Shown here piece by piece: positions 7,329-14,114 of a DNA stretch of 18,402 nucleotides. Position 1 is the stretch's first letter; each line of letters starts with the position of its first letter. Both the position numbers and the translations under genes were made by a program. Under the pieces are notes generated by a model. That model saw only the letters and a list, made by a program, of their open reading frames with translations, had not been told where the DNA came from and searched no databases. Origin of the DNA: JBDKGV01 sp039798005 (lineage in GTDB: Bacteria > Fibrobacterota > Fibrobacteria > UBA5070); NCBI GenBank assembly GCA_039798005.1, contig JBDKGV010000042.1:1-18402 (forward strand), written 5' to 3'.

Positions 7329-8506
7329 TTGCCATCCCTCCACGTCAAGCTCACTTGGCACCCCTTCCCCACGGCGCTTTGCACCACCAACCTGGCACCG
7401 ATCAACTCCGCACGTTCCCGCATGCCCTCAAGTCCGAAGCGGGTTCCGGCAAGCCTTTCCGTCGGCTCAAACCCAACTCCATCATCGGCCACATCCAGCT
7501 GCAATCCGTCCGGCAGACGGCTCACGCCCAAGGAGATCTTCCGGGCTTGGGAATGGCGCAGGGCATTTTCCAAGGCCTCCTGAGCAATGCGGTACACGCA
7601 CTGAGAAACGGCATCCGAACCATCGGGCAAGGATTCAGGGATCGCCACCGCGACCTCAAGACCGGCACGGGCCGAGGCGTTTTCGGCGCACTCCCGCAAG
7701 GCATTTCCCAGTCCCAGCATTTCGAGTGGAGTTGCCCGCAGATTCCCGATGGCACGGCGCGATTCCGCCAGACCATGCCGTGTCGTCCCAAGGGCATCTC
7801 CCAACAGTTCCTTGGTCCTCTCGGGGTTCCTGCTCCACATGGCCTGGCATGCTTCAAGCTGAATCGCCAAGGCACTCAAGGAATGGGCCAAGGTGTCGTG
7901 CAGTTCTCGCGCGATGCGGTTGCGCTCCCGACTTTCACTGAGCTGGGCGATGGTCAGTGCCTGGTGCTTGAGAGCAAGGTTCGCCCGTTTCAGATGCCGC
8001 AACAAAAGCGAAATCCCGATTCCCGCCACAGCCAGTGCCGCGCTTCTCCACAACAGTCCATGCAGATAGGAGACCGACCACAACCCGAACCCATCTCGCA
8101 ACAGCCACCCGATGGCGTAGTCCAGCGCTCCCGTCGCCGAAACAAAGACAACGATGGTCTTCCAGCTGTGCTTCCAAGCCAACAGCAGGATCGGGAAGAA
8201 CTGGAAAGCGAAGAGATACCAGATTCCCTCCTGACTTCGAGCCCACCCCGCTTGATCGCTGAGATCCAAGAAGCCGTGATGCAACACCAATGCCACAGCG
8301 GTCGCCCCTACGACGGCAGCTCCCGCAAACCAGCGCCGCACGACCCATGAGGTCCAGCTCAAGGCAAGCAGGAACCCGTAGCCCCCCAAGGCGATCATCA
8401 AACCAAACGCCGGATTTCCACGCAACCAACCATGGGATCCATGGGCCCACAAGCCGACCAGATTTCCCGCCAATGCGGCAAGCAACAAGATTCGCAAGGC
8501 GTTCAT
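7325..8506 (-). CDS. Membrane sensor histidine kinase (HisKA_3, NarX/DesK/LiaS type)
   Basis: A 393-residue inner-membrane sensor kinase. The first 170 residues hold about six hydrophobic segments with only short loops, so there is no large periplasmic sensor domain; the signal is probably sensed in or at the membrane. The HisKA_3 phosphorylation site is His203 in RIARELHDTLAHSL. The ATPase domain shows the N box (AQEALENALRHS, Asn314), the G1 box (ADDGVGF, about 340-346) and the G2 region (FGLEGMRERAELIGA). The start ATG at 8506 begins directly at the first membrane helix; a GTG at 8533 is open in frame but has no properly spaced ribosome site. Its stop overlaps the TTG start of the response regulator gene. 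It is divergent from the PAP2 pair across a region with a 12-bp palindrome. Confidence 0.92.
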   Translation of the reverse strand: MNALRILLLAALAGNLVGLWAHGSHGWLRGNPAFGLMIALGGYGFLLALSWTSWVVRRWFAGAAVVGATAVALVLHHGFLDLSDQAGWARSQEGIWYLFAFQFFPILLLAWKHSWKTIVVFVSATGALDYAIGWLLRDGFGLWSVSYLHGLLWRSAALAVAGIGISLLLRHLKRANLALKHQALTIAQLSESRERNRIARELHDTLAHSLSALAIQLEACQAMWSRNPERTKELLGDALGTTRHGLAESRRAIGNLRATPLEMLGLGNALRECAENASARAGLEVAVAIPESLPDGSDAVSQCVYRIAQEALENALRHSQARKISLGVSRLPDGLQLDVADDGVGFEPTERLAGTRFGLEGMRERAELIGARLVVQSAVGKGCQVSLTWRDGN

Positions 8507-8559
8507 GCCTGTGAATGTAACGGCACTTTCCACCTCCCGGATGCCGCCTCATCAACTCG

Positions 8560-8571
8560 TGACAATTGTCA
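8560..8571. promoter_or_regulatory. Perfect 12-bp palindrome TGACAATTGTCA in divergent promoter region
   Basis: The palindrome lies in the 168-bp region (8507-8674) between the kinase gene and the first PAP2 gene, 54 bp from the kinase start and 104 bp from the PAP2 start. NarL-family regulators bind short inverted repeats as dimers, so this is a candidate operator for the neighbouring response regulator. No other copy was noticed in the window by eye. Confidence 0.45.
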
Positions 8572-8638
8572 TGCAAGAACATGCGATGGGTCATGGCCAG
8601 ATCCTGCCTTGGGACACTCGAACGCGGTGTGGCTTTCC

Positions 8639-8651
8639 CGTAGCTTCTACG
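8639..8651. promoter_or_regulatory. Short inverted repeat CGTAG-CTT-CTACG in PAP2 leader
   Basis: A 5-bp perfect inverted repeat with a 3-nt spacer ends 23 bp before the PAP2 start codon and 13 bp before its ribosome site. It could be a small leader hairpin or half of an operator. It is too short for confidence. Confidence 0.2.
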
Positions 8652-8674
8652 CATCCCACCAACCAGGAGATTCC

Positions 8675-9508
8675 ATGAAGCCAACCCATGTACCGTATTT
8701 CGCTTTGCTCTGCCTTGGGGCAAGCCTGGCCAGCGCCGAAGATTCCACTCACATCGATGTGAGCCAGCTCCATCCCTTCACGGGAATCGGGAAGAGTGCC
8801 ATGGGGAGCTTTACCGGAACCAACGGCTTGCTGCAGCTGACCGCCATCGCAAGCGTTCCCGCTCTGATCTACTCCGGGACCGATACGAAGGTGCACAATT
8901 TCTACGCCCGGCACCCCGAATACGACCCCTACACCCTCCCGGCCATCCTGGGCGGATACATCCTGCCCACCGTCACGGGCTCCGGCTTGCTGGCCTATGG
9001 CTGGTCGACCAATTCCTTGGAGCCCTACCGCGTCGGATGCATCGTGCTCCAGAGCAGCATGTTGAGCTTCTCATGGCAGAGCCTCCTGAAGCTGGGTACC
9101 GGCAGGGAGCACCCCCAGGCGCAGCAGTACCCTTCAGACCAAGCCAGCAAGCAGTTCCGGCCAGGCTTGAATCGTGGCGGGATCGATTGGGGATGGCCCT
9201 CTGGACTGACCATGATGAATACCTCCACCTTGGTGGCTCTTCAAACCGCCTACCCCGAAAGTCGCGCCCTGCAGACCGGTGCCGCGCTCTGGCTCGGCTA
9301 CACCTTCCTGAGCACACCGGCCCACGAGGCAGGACGACTGGCCTGGCTTTCCGATGCGGTCTCCGGCACCCTCATGGGAATCGCCATTGGACGCAGTGTC
9401 GGCAAGACCTTCAAGGACGGCAAAGACGAGTCCTTTCTGGCAAATCACATCCGCCTCCATCCGATTCTCGGATCATCCCAAGGTCTGACGGCCGAGGTGG
9501 TGTTCTGA
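8675..9508 (+). CDS. PAP2-like membrane protein, catalytic histidines missing
   Basis: A 277-residue protein with a signal-peptide-like N-terminus (cleavage near ASA21) and about six hydrophobic segments, related to the PAP2 phosphatase superfamily. The PAP2 motif positions are recognisable but degraded. Motif 1 is KLGTGREHP (139-147, second Arg replaced by His). Motif 2 is PSGL (175-178) where PSGH is normal, so the catalytic His is Leu178. Motif 3 ends in AWLSD, with Ala223 where the nucleophilic His should lie four residues before Asp227. It should therefore be inactive as a phosphatase. The ribosome site AGGAGA lies at 8665-8670. Its stop overlaps the start of a clear paralogue (TGATG), so the two are coupled. 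It might be a non-catalytic partner or lipid-binding protein. The long open frame upstream to 8432 lacks support. Confidence 0.85.
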   Translation: MKPTHVPYFALLCLGASLASAEDSTHIDVSQLHPFTGIGKSAMGSFTGTNGLLQLTAIASVPALIYSGTDTKVHNFYARHPEYDPYTLPAILGGYILPTVTGSGLLAYGWSTNSLEPYRVGCIVLQSSMLSFSWQSLLKLGTGREHPQAQQYPSDQASKQFRPGLNRGGIDWGWPSGLTMMNTSTLVALQTAYPESRALQTGAALWLGYTFLSTPAHEAGRLAWLSDAVSGTLMGIAIGRSVGKTFKDGKDESFLANHIRLHPILGSSQGLTAEVVF

Positions 9509-10335
9509 TGGACCACACGACGCGTATCCTCCTTGCGTTGTTTCTGTGTGCCACCAGCGTCTTTTCACAAGACACCACGGACCTCTCACTGAGAAACCTG
9601 AACCCGTTCACAGGCATCGTCTCCAATGCCACCAACGCATTCACCGGCTGGAATGCCGCCTTGCAACTGGGCGCGATCGCAATCACCCCCATCCTTGTGA
9701 ACAGCGGAGCCGATCGGGTCACCCACAATTGGCTTGTCCAGAACCAGACATTGGAGCCCGCCACCATTCCCGCCGTCTGGGGAACCTATCTCCTGCCCGC
9801 CACCTTGACGGGAGGGCTCTATGCCTACGGACGCATGAAGGATTCCCCGCGCGCCGTTGCCGCGGCATGCGCCGTCTCCCAAGCCACCGCCATGTCCTTC
9901 GCCTACCAGTCAATCCTGAAGTCGGTGACCGGTCGCCCCGGCCCGAAGGCACGCGCCATGAGCCAAGACGAGGTGGCGGAATTTCCCTTTGGCTTCATGG
10001 AAGGCGGAATCCATTACGGCTGGCCCTCCGGACACATGATGACGACGACCTCCATCCTCGTCAGCCTGCAGACCATTTACCCCGAGAGCCGCACTTTGAA
10101 ATGGGGCGGCGCCGCCTGGGTGACATACGTCTTCGGAAGCGTCCTCATGCACGAGCAGTCCCACATGCACCATCTCTCGGATGCCGTCGCCGGCACCCTG
10201 ATGGGCTACGCGATCGGCCGGTCGGTCGGAGCGGGGTTTTCCCAAAGGATCGGCATCCATGAACAGACATCGAATGTCCGGATCGATCCCGTCATCGGAA
10301 CCGCCTCCGGAGCCGTGGTCAAGGTCACGTTCTGA
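9508..10335 (+). CDS. PAP2 superfamily phosphatase-like membrane protein
   Basis: A 275-residue paralogue of the preceding protein (shared PFTGI near the mature N-terminus, FxYQSxLK, GWPSG, LQTxYPESR, LSDAVxGTLMGxAIGRSVG). It has a signal peptide (cleavage near SQ21) and several membrane segments. The catalytic residues are present here: PSGH with His176 and HHLSD with His221 four residues before Asp225. Motif 1 is KSVTGRPGP, with Gly where the second conserved Arg is usual, and the Arg of motif 3 is not obvious, so the active site is atypical. PAP2 proteins act on lipid phosphates such as undecaprenyl pyrophosphate or phosphatidate at the outer face of the membrane; the substrate here is unknown. 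The start ATG overlaps the upstream stop by 1 nt. It is second in a two-gene unit followed by a terminator. Confidence 0.88.
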   Translation: MDHTTRILLALFLCATSVFSQDTTDLSLRNLNPFTGIVSNATNAFTGWNAALQLGAIAITPILVNSGADRVTHNWLVQNQTLEPATIPAVWGTYLLPATLTGGLYAYGRMKDSPRAVAAACAVSQATAMSFAYQSILKSVTGRPGPKARAMSQDEVAEFPFGFMEGGIHYGWPSGHMMTTTSILVSLQTIYPESRTLKWGGAAWVTYVFGSVLMHEQSHMHHLSDAVAGTLMGYAIGRSVGAGFSQRIGIHEQTSNVRIDPVIGTASGAVVKVTF

Positions 10336-10397
10336 TCGAAAGCGTCGACGTCCTCGCCTTGATGAATTCGTGACATCGAAGGCATGTTGCGCATGCG

Positions 10398-10432
10398 AAA
10401 ACGGGCTCCTTGCGACGCAAGAAGCCCGTTTT
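10398..10432. terminator. Bidirectional terminator between convergent genes
   Basis: AAAACGGGCT (10398-10407) pairs with AGCCCGTTTT (10423-10432), and an inner stem CTTGC/GCAAG (10409-10413 with 10417-10421) continues after one mismatch. A-tracts and T-tracts at both ends let it serve the PAP2 unit on the plus strand and the mutase gene on the minus strand. Confidence 0.85.
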
Positions 10433-10454
10433 GACAGGATCTGTCAAACTCGAA

Positions 10455-11840
10455 TCAGTGCCCGCCGCCCACCTTGATCTTGCCGAACTCGGACAGCTTG
10501 GCAAGCACGCTGTCGCGAATCTCGGCCACCCGCTCCGGAGTCCTGGCCTCGAAGCGCAGGACGAGGTCGGGCTGGGTGTTCGAGGCGCGCACCAGGCCCC
10601 ATCCGTCGTGGTAGAGGATGCGCACGCCGTCGATGTCGATGCATTCGCCGTTCTTCTTGTAGAACTCGGCGGCGGCCTTGGCGATGCGGAATTTCTCGGC
10701 ATCGTTCTCGCATTCGGCCCGGATCTCCGGAGTGCTCGGGTAGAACGGCACGTCGGCAAGCAGCGACGAAAGCTTGTCCCCGCTCTTGTCCAGGATCTCG
10801 ATCAGGCGGCAAGCGGCATACATCGCATCGTCGTATCCGAAGTAGCGGTCGGCGAAGAACATGTGCCCGGACACCTCTCCGGCCAAGGGTGCGCCCAGCT
10901 CCTTCATCTTCTTCTTGATGAGGGAATGTCCGACCTTCCACATCACCGGCTCGCCACCGGCCTTGCGCAGGCCTTCGACCAACGCAAGCGAGCTCTTGAC
11001 CTCAAAGACGATCGGAGCGCCCGGCTTCTCCTTGAGGATCTCCCGCGCAAGCACCAAGGTCAGGATGTCGCCCATGACCATGCGCCCGAGATCATCGACC
11101 ACGCCGATGCGATCGGCATCGCCATCAAAGCCGATTCCTAGGTCCGCACCCGTCTCCAGCACCTTGGCCTTGAGAGCCACGAGGTTGGATTCCACGGTCG
11201 GGTCCGGGTGATGGTTGGGGAAGTTTCCATCGACATCACAGAAAAGGGGAATGACTTCGCATCCCAGTTCCTCAAGCTGCTCGCGACCAAAGAGCGCACC
11301 CGCGGCATTGGCCGGATCCATCACGATCTTGGGCTTGCGTCCGCTCTTGCCGAAGGCGAAGTGGTTGCGGAACCACGCACGGTACTCCGAGACCAGATCG
11401 TACTCCCGGTAGCCGCCTTCGCCCGAGCTCCACTCGCCGCTGGAGGCGATCTCGAAACAACGCCGGATGTCCTCCCCCGAAATGGTGCCATGCCCGATCC
11501 CCAGCTTGAAGCCGTTGTACTCCTTGGGATTGTGACTGGCCGTGATCATGGCCGCACCGTCGACAGCCAATTGGAAGGCTGCGTAATAGGCGACCGGAGT
11601 CGTCACGGCTCCGATATCGGTCACATGCACACCGCCATCGCGCACGCCGCGAATGAAGGTCGCCTTGATCCGTGGGCCGGAGGTCCGCACATCCATGCCG
11701 ACGGCACAGGCGCGCCCGCCCGCCTCGACCAGGAGGGTCGCATAGGCACGGCCAATGGCGTAGACGGCATCGTCACCCAATTGGGTTTCGACGAGGCCAC
11801 GAATGTCGTTTTCACGGAAAATGGTGGATTCGAGCTTCAT
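10455..11840 (-). CDS. manB: Phosphomannomutase/phosphoglucomutase (AlgC/ManB family)
   Basis: An alpha-D-phosphohexomutase of 461 aa that interconverts hexose 6- and 1-phosphates in the cytoplasm. The family motifs are all present: FRENDIRG at 8-15, the phosphoserine loop TASHNPKEYNG with Ser102, the metal-binding loop DGDADR at 239-244, the sugar-recognition loop GEVSGH at 320-325, and the phosphate-binding RASNTQP near the C-terminus. GEVSGH instead of GEMSGH is a mild variant. Length is normal. It lies 84 bp downstream of glgC on the same strand, so a phosphoglucomutase role feeding ADP-glucose synthesis is likely; mannose metabolism for surface glycans is equally compatible with the family. 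The start ATG at 11840 has AGGA just upstream. It is the last gene before a strong terminator. The symbol is a family label. Confidence 0.93.
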   Translation of the reverse strand: MKLESTIFRENDIRGLVETQLGDDAVYAIGRAYATLLVEAGGRACAVGMDVRTSGPRIKATFIRGVRDGGVHVTDIGAVTTPVAYYAAFQLAVDGAAMITASHNPKEYNGFKLGIGHGTISGEDIRRCFEIASSGEWSSGEGGYREYDLVSEYRAWFRNHFAFGKSGRKPKIVMDPANAAGALFGREQLEELGCEVIPLFCDVDGNFPNHHPDPTVESNLVALKAKVLETGADLGIGFDGDADRIGVVDDLGRMVMGDILTLVLAREILKEKPGAPIVFEVKSSLALVEGLRKAGGEPVMWKVGHSLIKKKMKELGAPLAGEVSGHMFFADRYFGYDDAMYAACRLIEILDKSGDKLSSLLADVPFYPSTPEIRAECENDAEKFRIAKAAAEFYKKNGECIDIDGVRILYHDGWGLVRASNTQPDLVLRFEARTPERVAEIRDSVLAKLSEFGKIKVGGGH

Positions 11841-11924
11841 ATCCTGCTTTCCGAAACATGATGCCGTCTCCCAAGTTTCCCCGGAAACGGCGCAACGAGT
11901 TCAATCAACAAATCAGAGCAAGTC

Positions 11925-13169
11925 TCAAAGACTTGCAAGCGGCGGAATCACGGTCCCCTTGGCGATCACGACGATGCCTTCTTCGGTCACTTCAAACCGC
12001 TTCGCATCCAGTTCGAGATCGTATCCGATCTCCACTCCGGGAGGGATGATCACGTCCTTCTCGACGATCGCCTTGCGAATCCGCGCGTGCCGTCCGACCT
12101 GCACTCCGGGGAACAGGATAGACTCCTGCACATGGGCCCAGGAGTGGACGAAGCAATGCGGTGACAGCACCGAGGTCTCCACGGTTCCACCCGAGATGAT
12201 GCAACCGTCGGAGACGATGGAATCCATGGCGGCGCCGCGGCGCGGTGGATCACCGGCCTGTTCGTTGAACACGAACTTGGCAGGGGCGGCGTTCCAGTTG
12301 ATGGTGCGCAACGGCCACTTGGGGTTGTAGAGATTGAAGGTCGGCGAGACGGTGCACAGGTCGAGGTTGGCTTCGTAGAACGCCTGGATGTTGCCGACGT
12401 CGCGCCAGTAGCCGCGCTGCTCCTCGCCGGAGATCCGGTTCTGGGTGAAGTCGTACACGTACACCGGATAGTGCGGATAGATGTTGGGAATGATGTCCTT
12501 GCCGAAGTCATGGGCGGTGTTGTTCTTGGCATCGGCCAAAAGCTCACGCACCATGAACTTGGAATGGAACACGTAGTTGCCCATCGAGCAAAGGGCCCAG
12601 CCCGGGCGACCCGGCATGTGCTTCGGGCGTTCCGGCTTTTCCTCGAAGCCGATCATGCGGCCATCGTCATCGATCTCGATCACACCGAACTCGGAGGCCT
12701 CGTGGATGGGAACCGGGATGGCCGAAACGGTGCAAAGCGCACCTTTTTCCAGATGATATTCGATCATCTGGGTCACATCCATCTTGTAGATGTGGTCACC
12801 ACCGAACACCAGCACGATGTCTGGCCGTTCGTCGGTGATCAGGTTCACATTCTGGTAGATGGCATCCGCGGTGCCGCGGTACCAGTCGGTGCCCGTGCGC
12901 ATCTGCGCAGGCACGAGGTCGACATACTGGTCCAGGGTGCGCGAGAGGTTCCATGCGGAGGAGACGTGGCGATTGAGCGAATCCGACTTGAACTGGGTCA
13001 GGATCTTGGTCTTGTAGATCCCCGAGTTCACGAAGTTGTTCAGCACGAAGTCGATGATGCGGTACTTTCCACCGAAATGCACCGCGGGTTTCGCGCGTTC
13101 GCTGGTCAAGGGCTGAAGGCGAGATCCTTGCCCTCCTGCCATGATCATTCCCAGAATCTTCTTCTGCAT
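11925..13169 (-). CDS. glgC: Glucose-1-phosphate adenylyltransferase
   Basis: ADP-glucose pyrophosphorylase, 414 aa, which makes ADP-glucose from glucose-1-phosphate and ATP, the committed step of bacterial glycogen synthesis. Visible landmarks: MAGGQGSRLQPLTSERAKPAV (10-30; nucleotide-binding loop and effector-site region), FGGKYRIIDFVLNN (32-45), WYRGTADAIYQN (96-107), FGGDHIYKMD (122-131, metal-binding Asp), and EFGVIEIDDDGRMIGFEEKP (160-179; sugar phosphate site). The C-terminal part from about residue 300 is a left-handed beta-helix (repeating I/V turns such as GCIISGGTVE and PGVQVGRHARIRKAIVEKDV). The ribosome site AGAGAGGAA lies at 13175-13183. It sits 32 bp after gmk and 84 bp before the phosphohexomutase, which can supply its substrate. 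Allosteric control is typical of the family but cannot be read from the sequence. Confidence 0.95.
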   Translation of the reverse strand: MQKKILGMIMAGGQGSRLQPLTSERAKPAVHFGGKYRIIDFVLNNFVNSGIYKTKILTQFKSDSLNRHVSSAWNLSRTLDQYVDLVPAQMRTGTDWYRGTADAIYQNVNLITDERPDIVLVFGGDHIYKMDVTQMIEYHLEKGALCTVSAIPVPIHEASEFGVIEIDDDGRMIGFEEKPERPKHMPGRPGWALCSMGNYVFHSKFMVRELLADAKNNTAHDFGKDIIPNIYPHYPVYVYDFTQNRISGEEQRGYWRDVGNIQAFYEANLDLCTVSPTFNLYNPKWPLRTINWNAAPAKFVFNEQAGDPPRRGAAMDSIVSDGCIISGGTVETSVLSPHCFVHSWAHVQESILFPGVQVGRHARIRKAIVEKDVIIPPGVEIGYDLELDAKRFEVTEEGIVVIAKGTVIPPLASL

Positions 13170-13201
13170 GTGAGTTCCTCTCTCTTCGTCGGGTGAATTG
13201 C

Positions 13202-13768
13202 TTACAGGCTCAGCTCGGATCGCAGAAGCTCCTGGACTTCGCGGATCGACTGTTCCATGTCGTCATTGATGATGCGATGTTGAAAATGGCCACGTTCGGC
13301 TTCTTCCAACTCGGACAAGGCGTTCTTGAGGCGCAGTTGCACCTTGTCCTCGCTTTCGGTGCCACGACCGCGCAGGCGCTTCTCAAGGATTTCAAGGTTG
13401 GGCGGCAACACCAGAATTCCCAAGTTGTCGGGATAGCACTCGTCAAAGCGCCGCTTGCCAAAGACGTCCAGATCCAGAAGCACATGCTCGCCACGCGCGG
13501 TGCACGCATCCAGGAAGGGACGAGGAGTGCCGTAGATGTTCCCGTGAACCTCGTTCCATTCCGCCAATTCCTCGGCGTGGATCATCGCCTCGAACGCCTC
13601 GCGGGTCTGGAAGTGGTAGTGCACACCGTCCAGCTCACCCGGACGGGGGTGGCGAGTCGTGGCCGAAACCGAATACCGCAGCTGCGGAAAGGTCTTCAAG
13701 GCAGCTTGGATCAAGGTGCTCTTGCCTGCTCCCGATGGGGCGGAAAATACGACCAGTCGGCCTGTCAT
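13202..13768 (-). CDS. gmk: Guanylate kinase
   Basis: Guanylate kinase, 188 aa, which converts GMP and ATP to GDP and ADP in the cytoplasm. The P-loop is near the N-terminus (FSAPSGAGKST, about 8-18). The GMP-binding region follows (YSVSATTRHPRPGELDGVHYHF, with the usual TTRxPRxGExxGxxYxF pattern). Then come the EWNEVHGNIYGTP motif and the lid/Arg region (RLRGRGTESEDKVQLRL). The ATG at 13768 puts the P-loop at the normal distance; the open frame upstream to 13921 overlaps the membrane-protein gene and is not family-like. The start is one base after the stop of the small membrane protein. The ribosome site is weak, which suggests coupling. It is in a string between a helicase and glgC. Confidence 0.95.
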   Translation of the reverse strand: MTGRLVVFSAPSGAGKSTLIQAALKTFPQLRYSVSATTRHPRPGELDGVHYHFQTREAFEAMIHAEELAEWNEVHGNIYGTPRPFLDACTARGEHVLLDLDVFGKRRFDECYPDNLGILVLPPNLEILEKRLRGRGTESEDKVQLRLKNALSELEEAERGHFQHRIINDDMEQSIREVQELLRSELSL

Positions 13769-13769
13769 G

Positions 13770-14045
13770 TCAGTTTGATTCCTTGAGCATCGATTTGAGG
13801 ATCGTGGACGCGGCATCCAAGGAGCCCGTGACCTTCCCGGCCTCGGGAGCCCCGGGCACAGGCGCGACACCGCGACGGGTTCCGCGCTTGAGCAGGACCA
13901 TCTCCATGTCGTACAGTTCATCCAGACGCTTCATATGATGCGATGTCGTGCGCAGGGTACGCAGGACCAAGACGCTTCCGGCGACATGGATTGCCAAGAG
14001 AAATACTGCCAATCCGACAAGAGCGGCCTGTTCCGAGACTTCCAT
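13770..14045 (-). CDS. Small single-pass membrane protein of unknown function
   Basis: A 91-residue protein with one hydrophobic helix at about residues 8-29 (ALVGLAVFLLAIHVAGSVLVL), followed by a basic, probably helical region (RTLRTTSHHMKRLDELYDMEM) and a Gly/Pro/Ala-rich linker, then a short C-terminal helix. The topology is likely N-out with a cytoplasmic tail. The start at 14045 is preferred because GGGGAA lies 7 nt upstream; an ATG at 14066 is also in frame. The gene stops one base before the gmk start and begins 69 bp after the helicase stop, so it belongs to that unit. I do not recognise a family. The conserved spacing to gmk suggests a real gene. Confidence 0.65.
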   Translation of the reverse strand: MEVSEQAALVGLAVFLLAIHVAGSVLVLRTLRTTSHHMKRLDELYDMEMVLLKRGTRRGVAPVPGAPEAGKVTGSLDAASTILKSMLKESN

Positions 14046-14114
14046 CGAGTTCCCCAAGGGTAGCATTTTCAGTTCACGCTTTCGATGGATTTCAACAGGA
14101 AAAGGCCGTGGAGA

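Noticed and set aside
9037..9507. In-frame upstream extension of the second PAP2 gene
   Set aside because: It would overlap the first PAP2 gene by 157 codons and remove the signal peptide from the N-terminus; the ATG at 9508 fits the paralogue's start.
11875..11888. GTTTCC-CC-GGAAAC between glgC and the phosphohexomutase gene
   Set aside because: A 6-bp stem with a 2-nt loop and no T-tract; it could be chance.
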